Shown one piece after another: positions 1-8,351 of a stretch of 64,000 bases of DNA. The notes under the pieces are model-generated. The model did not search any database and was not told where the DNA came from. It saw only the letters and a list, made by a program, of their open reading frames with translations. The translations under genes and the position numbers were made by a program. Numbering within the stretch: position 1 is the stretch's first letter; each line of letters begins with the position of its first letter. Location: positions 39,270,501-39,334,500 of the forward strand of contig CM075671.1 in assembly GCA_037962975.1 (NCBI GenBank). The letters are read 5' to 3'. This DNA is from Clitoria ternatea (taxonomy: Eukaryota; Streptophyta; Magnoliopsida; Fabales; Fabaceae).

Positions 1-1326
1 GATACTCTTCAAGTAACCCATGAAGGTACAAATGATGTTAAAGACTCTAAGATTAGTACACTAACTAGTCAATATGAGTGCTTTAGATTAAACTCTCATG
101 AATCAATTGTTGATATGCAAAAAAGATTCACTCTCATCATTAATCAACTCATTACACTTGGAAAGACTTACACTAACAAAGAGCTCATTCATAAAGTGTT
201 GAAAAGTCTTAACAGAGAATGGCAACCGCTAGTTACCGCCATCAAACAATCTCCTAGCATAAATGAAATGTCTCTTGCCACACTATTTGGTAAGTTGCAG
301 GAACAGGAACAAGAGCTGAAAGAATTAAAGATGGCGGAAGAGGAAGAAAAATCTTCCAAGAAAAAGGGTCTAGCTCTCAAGGCCACTCCCATAAATGAAG
401 AAGAATCCGGAAGTGAACTTGATGAAGAAGAAGAGTTTGGACTATTTGTGAAACGCTTTGGGAAATTCATGAAAGGCAAACGCTTCCAAAGAAGCTTCAA
501 AAACCCAAGTAAGAAACCTATCACTAAAGAAAATTCTTCCTCACCCAATTGTTTTGAATATGGCAAGGAAGGGCACTTCAAAGCGGATTGCCCAAATCTT
601 AAGAAGAAGGGAAAAGAGAAAAGAGGAAGAAGGAGAGCATATATAGCATGGGATGAAAACAAGATAAGCAGCTCGGATGACTCAGAAAATGAAGAAGCAA
701 ACCTTTGCCTCATGGCCAACCACCAAGAAGAAGATGATGAGGTAAACTTCCATGACTTAGATAAGGATGAATTACTTAATGCTCTAGAGGAATTGTATGA
801 TAAATTTACAAAAGTCTCCAATAGACTTAAGGTGTCTAGAAAAACTAGTGACACTCTAGAGATGCACCTTATGGAGGTTTGCAAAGAGAATGAATGCTTA
901 AAAGAAGAATTGAAAAACGCTCAAACATGCTCCAAAAGTAAACCTTGTGATTTTGCTAAGAAATGTGTTGATCTAGAAAATAAAGTCCTAGATCTAAACA
1001 AAACCTTAGAGAGGTTTACAAATGGTAGAGATAATCTGAATGTACTACTTGGAAATCAAAGATGCATGTTTGACAAAACTGGTTTAGGGTACAATTCTGT
1101 TAAAAAGGAAAAGCATTACAAAAACTTCTTTGTACCCCCTATGAGATCATCTTCGCCCTTTATAAAATGCAATCATTGTGGATTCAAAGGTCATAACTCT
1201 TCAAATTGCAATGTTAGAAAATTAGGGCCAAAGGTTATAAGAAAGGTGTGGGTTCCCAAAGGGACATTACCACAAGCTAACCTTAAAGGACCCAACATAA
1301 AATGGGTACCTAGTTCTCTAAACTAA
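1..1326 (+). CDS. gag: Sirevirus gag (5' partial)
   Basis: The frame is open from base 1 and the first residues (DTLQVTHEGTNDVKDSKI) match the UBN2/gag-polypeptide-of-Copia domain, so the true start is upstream and Met at 115 is internal. Gag forms the virus-like particle. The order is capsid-like region, lysine/glutamate-rich linker, first zinc knuckle near bases 550-590, a coiled stretch, then a second zinc knuckle near 1168-1212. The second knuckle is a normal CCHC (CNHCGFKGHNSSNC). In the first the second cysteine is tyrosine (CFEYGKEGHFKADC), which should weaken zinc binding. Gag ends at TAA 1324-1326; pol follows in another frame. Confidence 0.88.
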   Translation, partial: DTLQVTHEGTNDVKDSKISTLTSQYECFRLNSHESIVDMQKRFTLIINQLITLGKTYTNKELIHKVLKSLNREWQPLVTAIKQSPSINEMSLATLFGKLQEQEQELKELKMAEEEEKSSKKKGLALKATPINEEESGSELDEEEEFGLFVKRFGKFMKGKRFQRSFKNPSKKPITKENSSSPNCFEYGKEGHFKADCPNLKKKGKEKRGRRRAYIAWDENKISSSDDSENEEANLCLMANHQEEDDEVNFHDLDKDELLNALEELYDKFTKVSNRLKVSRKTSDTLEMHLMEVCKENECLKEELKNAQTCSKSKPCDFAKKCVDLENKVLDLNKTLERFTNGRDNLNVLLGNQRCMFDKTGLGYNSVKKEKHYKNFFVPPMRSSSPFIKCNHCGFKGHNSSNCNVRKLGPKVIRKVWVPKGTLPQANLKGPNIKWVPSSLN

Positions 1327-1339
1327 TCTTGTTTTGTAG

Positions 1340-4300
1340 GTATGCTTCAAGGCAAGCAACACCCATTGGTACTTGGATAGTGGGTGTTCAAAGCATATGA
1401 CGGGAGACATAAGCAAGTTTACATCATTCACTCCCAAGAGAAAAGGAAGTGTCACCTATGGAGACAACACCAAAGGAAGGATCCTAGGCATCGGAAATAT
1501 AGGTAAGAATTCTTCCACATCCATAAGTGACGTGTTGTATGTTGAAGGCCTCAAACATAATCTACTTAGCATAAGTCAATTATGTGACAAAGGATATAGA
1601 GTTTTGTTTGAATCAAATTGTTGTATAATTGAGCATAAGACTAATAAGGAAGTTAAGTTTGTAGGCCAAAGAATTGATAATATTTACATGATTGATATGG
1701 ATAGTTTGTCTACAAATGATGAACAATGCTTCATTTTAAAAGAGGATGAAACTTGGCTATGGCATAGGAGAATAACTCATATACATGTAGACCATTTGAA
1801 CAAACTTGTTTCTAAAGAATTAGTAATTGGTTTACCAAAGCTTAAGTTTGAAAATAGATTTTGTGATGCATGTCAAAAGGGAAAACAAGTAAAGGCATCT
1901 TTTCAATCCAAAAACATTGTCTCCACACAAAAGCCTTTACAACTTTTGCACATGGACTTATTTGGACCATCCAAAATCAAAAGCTTTGGAGGTAATTACT
2001 ATGGTCTAGTTATAGTAGATGACTATTCAAGATATACATGGACATTGTTTCTTGCTCATAAAAATGAAGCATATCATGCATTCAAGAAACTTGCAAAGAT
2101 TATTCAAAATGAGCAAAATTCAAAAATTACATCCATTAGAACCGATCATGGGGGAGAATTTAAAAATCAATCTTTCAAAAAGTTTTGTGAAAAATATGGT
2201 ATTAATCATAATTTTTCAGCTCCTAGAACTCCACAACAAAATGGAGTGGTTGAAAGGAAAAATAGATCTTTAGTGGAGCTTGCTAGAACCATGCTAAATG
2301 AAACCCATATTGCAAAACATTTTTGGGCCGATGCGGTAAACACCGCGTGTTATGTTATGAATAGATGTTTAATAAGGCCTATTTTAAAGAAAACCCCCTA
2401 TGAACTTTACAAGGGTAGAAAACCCAACATTGCATACTTTCATATTTTTGGATGTAAATGTTTTGTGCTCAACAATGGAAAGGATAATCTAGGGAAGTTT
2501 GATGCAAAATCTGATGAGGCAATATTCCTAGGATACTCTCAATCAAGTAAATGTTATAGAATCTTCAACAAACAAACAAATACCATTGAAGAATCTATTC
2601 ATGTTAAATTTGATGAAAATAGCCATAACCCTCCGAGAAAGGAAGATGTTGATGATCTTGTAGATACCTTCCAAGAAATAAACTTGGAAGACAAAGAAGA
2701 AGTCAACAATGAAGGAGGTGCAACACAAATTGATAAACAACAAGATTGGGTAACCCTAAAGGATGATCCCTTGGACAAAATCATTGGAAAAATAACCAAA
2801 GGGGTAAGTACTCAAAATGCCATTAGGAATGCATGCAATCACTTAGCTTTTGTATCTCAAATTGAACCCAAAAATATTGATGAAGCCATTATTGATGAAC
2901 ATTGGATGTTGGCCATGCAAGAAGAATTAAACCAATTTGAAAGAAATGAAGTTTGGGAACTTGTGCCAAGACCCAATGACCATCTAATAATAGGCACCAA
3001 ATGGGTTTTTAGAAATAAGTTAGATGAAAATGGTTTAATAACAAGAAACAAAGCTAGACTAGTTGCAAAGGGATACAATCAAGAAGAGGGAATAGATTAT
3101 GAAGAAACGTATGCTCCCGTAGCTAGGTTAGAAGCCATTAGGTTATTGTTAGCTTTTGCATGCTGTATGGATTTTAAACTTTATCAAATGGATGTCAAAA
3201 GTGCATTTTTAAACGGCTTTATTCAAGAAGAAGTTTATGTAGATCAACCTCCCGGCTTCGAAAATCATAAATTTCTAAACCATGTCTTTAAATTGAGAAA
3301 AGCCTTATATGATTTAAAACAAGCTCCAAGAGCTTGGTATGAAAGACTAAGTAAATTCCTTTTAGAACACAATTTTGAAAGAGGAAAGGTTGATACTACA
3401 CTGTTTATAAAACGCAAAAATAATGACATTCTTTTAGTACAAATTTATGTTGATGATATAATATTCGGTGCTACTAATGAAAATCTTTGTCAAGAGTTTG
3501 CCAAGATTATGCAGAATGAGTTTGAAATGTCCTTGATGGGAGAACTCACCTTCTTCTTTGGATTACAAATAAAACAAGCAAATGATGGAACGTTCATTAG
3601 TCAAACCAAGTATTGTAAAGAACTACTCAAAAGGTTTGAAATGGACAAGGCAAACGAAATAGCCACACCCATGAGTACATCTTGCTATTTAGACAAAGAT
3701 GAAAAGGGTAAGGACATTAAAATCACTAAATATCGAGGTATGATTGGATCCTTACTTTATTTAACTGCTAGTAGGCCCGATATTATGTTTGCGGTATGCA
3801 TGTGTGCTAGATATCAAGCATGTCCTAAAGAATCACACTTAACTACCGTAAAAAGAAATTTGAAATATCTTGTGGGTACTCAAAATGTTGGTTTGTGGTA
3901 TCCCAAAGGCGTTGAATGTAATCTTTTAGGATATTCCGACTCTGACTTTGCGGGCTGTAAACTTGATAGAAAAAGTACTAGCGGCACATGTCATTTACTT
4001 GGTAGCTCCCTTGTTTCTTGGCATAGCAAGAAGCAAGCAAGTGTTGCATTATCGACGGCTGAGGCAGAATATGTAGCCGCCGGTAGTTGTTGTGCTCAAA
4101 TTCTTTGGATGAGACAACAACTTCTTGATTTTGGCATTGTTTTAAACAAAGTACCCATCAAATGTGATAATACTAGTGCTATTAATATCTTAAAGAATCC
4201 TGTAATGCACTCTAGAACCAAGCATATTGAGATTAGGCATCACTTCATCAGAGACCATGTATTAAAAGGGGATTGTGTACTTGAGCATGTTGAAACTTCT

Positions 4301-4399
4301 AGGCAACTAGCAGATATCTTCACAAAACCCTTGGCTAGAGAACAATTCATCCACATTAGAAGAGAATTAGGCATTCTTGACATGTCAAATTGTGTTTGA
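1340..4399 (+). CDS. pol: Sirevirus pol (protease, integrase, RT, RNase H)
   Basis: One uninterrupted frame from just after a TAG at 1337-1339 to TGA 4397-4399. Domains in order: aspartic protease (LDSGCSKHMTG, bases 1373-1405); integrase with HH-CC finger and catalytic residues in MDLFGPS, RTDHGGEF and NGVVERKN; reverse transcriptase with QIYVDDIIFGA near 3440-3475; RNase H with YSDSDFAGC and STAEAEYVAA near 3930-4080. All key catalytic motifs are present, so the polyprotein looks functional. No ATG precedes the protease motif. The frame differs from gag by one register, and a gag stop plus the TAG at 1337 lie between them, so expression would need a frameshift and readthrough, or this copy carries an inactivating indel. 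I favour the indel. Confidence 0.92.
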   Translation, partial: VCFKASNTHWYLDSGCSKHMTGDISKFTSFTPKRKGSVTYGDNTKGRILGIGNIGKNSSTSISDVLYVEGLKHNLLSISQLCDKGYRVLFESNCCIIEHKTNKEVKFVGQRIDNIYMIDMDSLSTNDEQCFILKEDETWLWHRRITHIHVDHLNKLVSKELVIGLPKLKFENRFCDACQKGKQVKASFQSKNIVSTQKPLQLLHMDLFGPSKIKSFGGNYYGLVIVDDYSRYTWTLFLAHKNEAYHAFKKLAKIIQNEQNSKITSIRTDHGGEFKNQSFKKFCEKYGINHNFSAPRTPQQNGVVERKNRSLVELARTMLNETHIAKHFWADAVNTACYVMNRCLIRPILKKTPYELYKGRKPNIAYFHIFGCKCFVLNNGKDNLGKFDAKSDEAIFLGYSQSSKCYRIFNKQTNTIEESIHVKFDENSHNPPRKEDVDDLVDTFQEINLEDKEEVNNEGGATQIDKQQDWVTLKDDPLDKIIGKITKGVSTQNAIRNACNHLAFVSQIEPKNIDEAIIDEHWMLAMQEELNQFERNEVWELVPRPNDHLIIGTKWVFRNKLDENGLITRNKARLVAKGYNQEEGIDYEETYAPVARLEAIRLLLAFACCMDFKLYQMDVKSAFLNGFIQEEVYVDQPPGFENHKFLNHVFKLRKALYDLKQAPRAWYERLSKFLLEHNFERGKVDTTLFIKRKNNDILLVQIYVDDIIFGATNENLCQEFAKIMQNEFEMSLMGELTFFFGLQIKQANDGTFISQTKYCKELLKRFEMDKANEIATPMSTSCYLDKDEKGKDIKITKYRGMIGSLLYLTASRPDIMFAVCMCARYQACPKESHLTTVKRNLKYLVGTQNVGLWYPKGVECNLLGYSDSDFAGCKLDRKSTSGTCHLLGSSLVSWHSKKQASVALSTAEAEYVAAGSCCAQILWMRQQLLDFGIVLNKVPIKCDNTSAINILKNPVMHSRTKHIEIRHHFIRDHVLKGDCVLEHVETSRQLADIFTKPLAREQFIHIRRELGILDMSNCV

Positions 4400-4521
4400 A
4401 TGATGGAGTATTTTGATAAAAACTATGTTGCATGGCATGATTAGATGAATGGTGTGACTCATTAATATTACATTTCATGTTTGCAACCTTGCTGTATGAA
4501 AACCTGAAGTTTTTGAACCAA

Positions 4522-4860
4522 TAATCGATTATATGCATCCTCACAATCGATTACTATGCTTCTGTTTCTTTTATAATCGATTACTCTTTCATCCCTAATC
4601 GATTACAATGATTCTGTCTCTAATCTAATCGATTGCCCTTGATCCACAATTGATTAAACAGCCTCTGTTTCAGGTATAAAACGTCTCCTCTTCTCAATAA
4701 TCGATTACCATCTTGCTCCAATCGATTAGGACGTTTCTGTTTCCTTTCTAATCGATTATGACAAAGATCTAATCGATTACACTCTGCATGAAACGTTTGG
4801 AATTCCCCAGAAACAGTGAGCTAATCGATTACACTCTGTCTCGTAATCGATTAGCCTCGA
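4522..4860. repeat. Array of AATCGATT palindromes upstream of the extra ORF
   Basis: About a dozen copies of TAATCGATTA or near variants (AATCGATTG, AATTGATTA) are spread at irregular 15-50 base spacing between pol and the TATA box of the extra ORF. The core is a perfect palindrome, as expected of a dimer-binding site. The same motif recurs in the 3' LTR. The function is not known to me; a protein-binding or enhancer role is inference. Confidence 0.8.
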
Positions 4861-4951
4861 TTCTGAAGAGTCAATATTGCAATTTCCAAGGCCTACTCGA
4901 ACCACTCCCTCTCTTAACTCACTTCACTCCTTCCTAAACCTAACTCTCACC

Positions 4952-4959
4952 TATAAATA
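4952..4959 (+). promoter_or_regulatory. TATA box of the extra Sirevirus ORF
   Basis: TATAAATA, followed after about 30 bases by a C/T-rich leader and by the ATG of the extra ORF at 5067 in the context CACCATGTC. Position and leader look like a standard plant polymerase II core promoter separate from the LTR promoter. Confidence 0.6.
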
Positions 4960-5066
4960 CCCCTCTCCTCACCCTTTCATCTCACACTACCTCCTTCCTC
5001 TCAAATTTCTCAAAAACTCTCAAGCATTCTCCTCTTCTCTTCATCTTCTTCTGTGCATTCTTCACC

Positions 5067-6185
5067 ATGTCTTCATCCCGCACTATTAAGAGAGCACGAT
5101 CCTCTATGGCTCAGGCCCTTAACCCCCTTGACTTCTCAAGGTTCTTCTCTTCCCCTAGAGACCTTCAAAATTTTATGAAAAACTTTTCTGAAAAGGAAAT
5201 AATGACTCCTCACTTCACCATTGCCGACACCTTCGATAACCCCAGCCTAACCTTCACCCAAAGCCTTCACCACTACAACCTCTTTCCTTTCCTCTCCCTC
5301 AAGGAAGAAGAGTACTACCCTGAACTCATAAGGGTATTCTACTGTAACCTCCGACTTGTCAATAGGATGGTTGAATCCAAAGTGAAGAACACAACCATCA
5401 AACTCACCAATGCTCAATTTGCGGAAATCTCCCAGCTGCCTCTCAACAATGCTGATTTTGATGGAGGAGAACCGGAAGACGAATGGGGCTTCAATGCTCT
5501 AACTGCTCGTCAATCCTTGTGGAAAGCTGACCGCCCCAGGAGCAACCACAAACTGGTAGGACATTTGACCATGAACAACCGTCTGCTTCACTTTTTCTTG
5601 GTCAAAATGATAGTTCCTCGTGGTGGGAACTATGCCTTGGTGGAAGAGGATGATGTCCTCTTGATGTGGGTAATGCTGAACCACAAGGAGATTAACTGGG
5701 TTCAGTTTGTCAAATTCCATATGCGTCACGCAAAGGACCAACAAAAACTCCCTTATGGTATTCTCCTTACTAAAATTTTCAAATATTGTGGAGTAGACTT
5801 GGCTGGAGAATTATCAGAAAAAGTGCCTCCAAGAGCTTGCATTGGCACCCATCACCTCACCAAAATGGGTCTTGTTTTTACGCATGGAGCATGGTACTTA
5901 CGAATGGAGGGCATTGATGCCAATATTCCCTTCGAAGCTCCTGCTGAAGAAGAACCCGTTCCTCCTCCTCCTCAACCACAAGCTGCACCTCAAGCCTCTT
6001 CATCTGCTCCTGCTGACCCCTTTGCATCACTCTACGCCCATCTTGACCGCCGCTTCGATCGCCTTGAAAACTCCCTTCAAGAGTTCTCAATGACCGAGCA
6101 GCAACATTTCGAGATGATGCAACAGCGTTATGAAGAGCTGTCCCATCAAATCGCTGAAATTCGTTTCTTTAATCCGGATAATTAG
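5067..6185 (+). CDS. Extra ORF in env position (putative plant transposon protein)
   Basis: A 372-residue protein, on the pol strand, 667 bases after the pol stop. The body (about residues 40-270) matches what I know as the putative plant transposon protein domain found as an additional ORF in plant retrotransposons; no enzyme motif is visible. Residues 290-325 are Pro/Ala/Glu-rich and 326-372 form a heptad-like coil (LDRRFDRLENSLQEFSM onward). I see no signal peptide and no membrane segment, so calling it an envelope protein is not supported by sequence; only its position is env-like. It has its own TATA box and a poly(A) signal and is uninterrupted. The role is unknown. Confidence 0.75.
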   Translation: MSSSRTIKRARSSMAQALNPLDFSRFFSSPRDLQNFMKNFSEKEIMTPHFTIADTFDNPSLTFTQSLHHYNLFPFLSLKEEEYYPELIRVFYCNLRLVNRMVESKVKNTTIKLTNAQFAEISQLPLNNADFDGGEPEDEWGFNALTARQSLWKADRPRSNHKLVGHLTMNNRLLHFFLVKMIVPRGGNYALVEEDDVLLMWVMLNHKEINWVQFVKFHMRHAKDQQKLPYGILLTKIFKYCGVDLAGELSEKVPPRACIGTHHLTKMGLVFTHGAWYLRMEGIDANIPFEAPAEEEPVPPPPQPQAAPQASSSAPADPFASLYAHLDRRFDRLENSLQEFSMTEQQHFEMMQQRYEELSHQIAEIRFFNPDN

Positions 6186-6279
6186 ATCCACTTTTCATGT
6201 GTTGTTTAGGTTACTTTTGTTCTTTTTCCATCCTGTACTTTTGTTTCATGTAATTCCCTACTTTATGTTTTGCTAATTC

Positions 6280-6285
6280 AATAAA
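6280..6285 (+). terminator. Poly(A) signal after the extra ORF
   Basis: AATAAA 95 bases after the stop of the 372-residue ORF, following a T-rich stretch. It would allow 3' processing before the LTR. Confidence 0.5.
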
Positions 6286-6337
6286 ATTTTCCGTTCACAA
6301 TATATCTCTTTACTTGCACTGTTTATTTTTGATGATT

Positions 6338-6613
6338 CCAAAGGGGGAGAAGTATTATTAAATGTGTTCATATCTTGTTTAACTTATCTTGTTTAAAATC
6401 TGAAAAAATTGCCAAAGGATTAATAAACTCTTTTTGATAGGGGGAGATTTGCTAAGAGATAAGAGAAAATTAGATAAAGATGCTGACTATAATAAAGAGA
6501 TAATGCAGCAGATATGTTTTTGCAAAGAGATAAAATTAGAGATAAGATTGACTTTTTAAAACTAACAACCCTCAAGAGATGAACATAGTTGTCATCATCA
6601 AAAAGGGGGAGAA
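6338..6613 (+). other. Multiple polypurine tracts before the 3' LTR
   Basis: Three purine runs with a G5 core occur: near 6338-6351 (AAAGGGGGAGAAG), near 6440-6449 (AGGGGGAGA) and at 6598-6613, the last directly abutting the LTR and therefore the likely plus-strand primer. Repeated tracts of this kind are a known Sirevirus feature. Confidence 0.7.
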
Positions 6614-6724
6614 TGTGTTTGAATGTGTATACAGGTTCAGGAATTTTGATAATGACAAAAACACTCTTGAAGAAATCTGTGCAAAAACAAAGACATGGAA
6701 CCAGGTGCTGAGAAACAGCGAAGC

Positions 6725-7130
6725 TAATCGATTAGGGCAACTATGCTAATCGATTAGGAGCATTCTGTTTTGGAAGAGATTGCATCAGGCCACAAGCTAA
6801 TCGATTACAACAATGAAGCTAATCGATTATGAAGCTACTAGAATTAATCTAATCGACTACGCACTTGATGTAATCGATTACAACTGTCAAAAATGAGATT
6901 AAATACATCAGGTATAGTGGCTAATCGATTAAGGGAAGTTACACAATCGATTAGGAGGCTACTGGAATTAAGGTAATCGATTACCAGACATGCTAATCGA
7001 TTAGGAAGCTGCGAAATCAAATTAAATGCATCAGGTACAGATGATAATCGATTACAGGAAAAGAAATAATCGATTATGGACCCTCTGACTTGAAGATAAT
7101 CGATTACAACGCGAGGGTGTAATCGATTAC
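6725..7130. repeat. AATCGATT palindrome array in the LTR (U3)
   Basis: About fourteen copies of TAATCGATTA/TAATCGATTG-type sites (one variant AATCGACT) lie upstream of the LTR TATA box, so in the enhancer position. The core is the same as in the array at 4522-4860. Confidence 0.8.
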
Positions 7131-7248
7131 ACTAGTGGAAAAACACATTTAAGTGGGAAACCAGCTCATGTCTCCACCATTCTTCAAAATCCCACTAAGT
7201 GCAACGGCTAGGAAGAAGAAGGCAACACCTCAACACCTCAAATGGCTC

Positions 7249-7256
7249 TATAAATT
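7249..7256 (+). promoter_or_regulatory. LTR TATA box
   Basis: TATAAATT in the context GGCTCTATAAATTGAAG, about 120 bases after the last AATCGATT site. It would start genomic RNA near 7280. Confidence 0.55.
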
Positions 7257-7995
7257 GAAGAGGAACACAAGCATAAAGACACACCAAGAAGCTACAAATC
7301 CTTTGCTATGTTTTGTGCTTTGTAAGCCCTATTTCTTGTATCTTGAATTTCATTTGTATATCCTCTCTTCTTGAGAGATTAGAAATTGTGTGAGCTATCA
7401 TTTTGCTTATCCACTCTATTGAGAGAGTTACTTGCTTGTAAACACTACATCAAAACACCAAAGTTCACTCTAGGTTGAGTGGTTACAAAGGTTGAGGCTC
7501 AACCTTTGGGATATTGTGAGATTGAGAGATTGGGTGGGTTGCCCTTATACTTGTGAGGATTGGGTTCTTGAGTGTGGGACACTAGGAAGCCGCAATTGCT
7601 CAAAGTTGTATCTCTAGTCTACAATAGTGGAAAATTCTCTAAGTGGGTTGCTTAGAGGCGAGACGTACACCGGATTGGTGGAACTCGTTAAATCGGTTTG
7701 CAAAGCTCTTCTCCCTTACTCTTTTACTTTCATATACTGCACTTAACTGGCTTGTGTTGATTGATTGTGGCTTGCATACTTGAACTTGTTTAAATTGGTA
7801 AATCTTGAAGACTGCACACCAAGTGTTTGTTTAATTGTCTCAGCTATATTTACCTTTGTTTTGCATTGCATATTTCACTAAACTTTATTTCACTTGCATA
7901 ATCTTGTAAATTTGTATATAAGAATCAAGTTCAAAGGTATTCCAACTAAAAGTTTTAAAAACTCAATTCACCCCCCCTCTTGAGTATTGAGGCCA

Positions 7996-8351
7996 CTTGA
8001 ATAACATATATGACGTTGTATTGTATGAATATTTCCCCTTTGAGCTGCGTATGTTCAATTAGTTCTTAATTTGGAATCTAAAATTTTACATTAAAATGAT
8101 TTAGTGTGTTTTTTTTATGTCTGTACTAGTTATAAACTCTTCTTATATAAAAAGATGTCAATTCTTTTTTCTTATTCTATAACTTAGTAATGCTGAGTTT
8201 GATTAATTTTTGTTTTAACACTTAATGTATATTTATTCCATTTTACATTTGCTAGAAGGAGCATAATATGATAGATCTGAAAGGGAAAGGCTTGAGTCGC
8301 TTGGCAGCTAGTGAAAATGATGGTATATGATCATTTAATTTTTGTTCCTTT
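7996..8351. other. AT-rich spacer without a gene
   Basis: Between the LTR end and the satellite. No ORF of note and no repeat structure recognised. Confidence 0.5.

Larger units (their letters stand above)
1..7995 (+). mobile_element. Copia/Sirevirus LTR retrotransposon, 3' part
   Basis: The window opens inside gag and the 5' LTR is missing. What remains runs gag, pol (protease, integrase, reverse transcriptase, RNase H: the Copia order), an extra ORF after pol, several polypurine tracts, then a 3' LTR that starts TGTGTTTGAATG after the tract ending at 6613. Repeated polypurine tracts, an extra ORF after pol and a C-rich run near the LTR end (around 7970-7979) are traits of the plant Sirevirus group (SIRE1 of soybean is the type). 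The 3' boundary is uncertain: CA at 7994-7995 is my choice, CA at 8005-8006 is possible. It cannot be fixed because the partner LTR and target duplication lie outside the window. Confidence 0.9.
6614..7995 (+). repeat. Sirevirus 3' LTR
   Basis: Begins TGTGTTTGAATG right after the polypurine tract and ends near 7995 after a C7 run (around 7970-7979). About 1.4 kb. It contains an AATCGATT array (6725-7130), a TATA box at 7249-7256 and a non-coding remainder. The 73-residue ORF at 7153-7374 lies across the TATA region and is not a gene. Confidence 0.75.

Noticed and set aside
189..884. 231-residue minus-strand ORF
   Set aside because: Antisense shadow of lysine/glutamate-rich gag codons (Ser/Leu/Phe-rich product).
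5067..6185. Retroviral envelope glycoprotein
   Set aside because: No signal peptide, no transmembrane segment, no cleavage or cysteine pattern; only the location is env-like.
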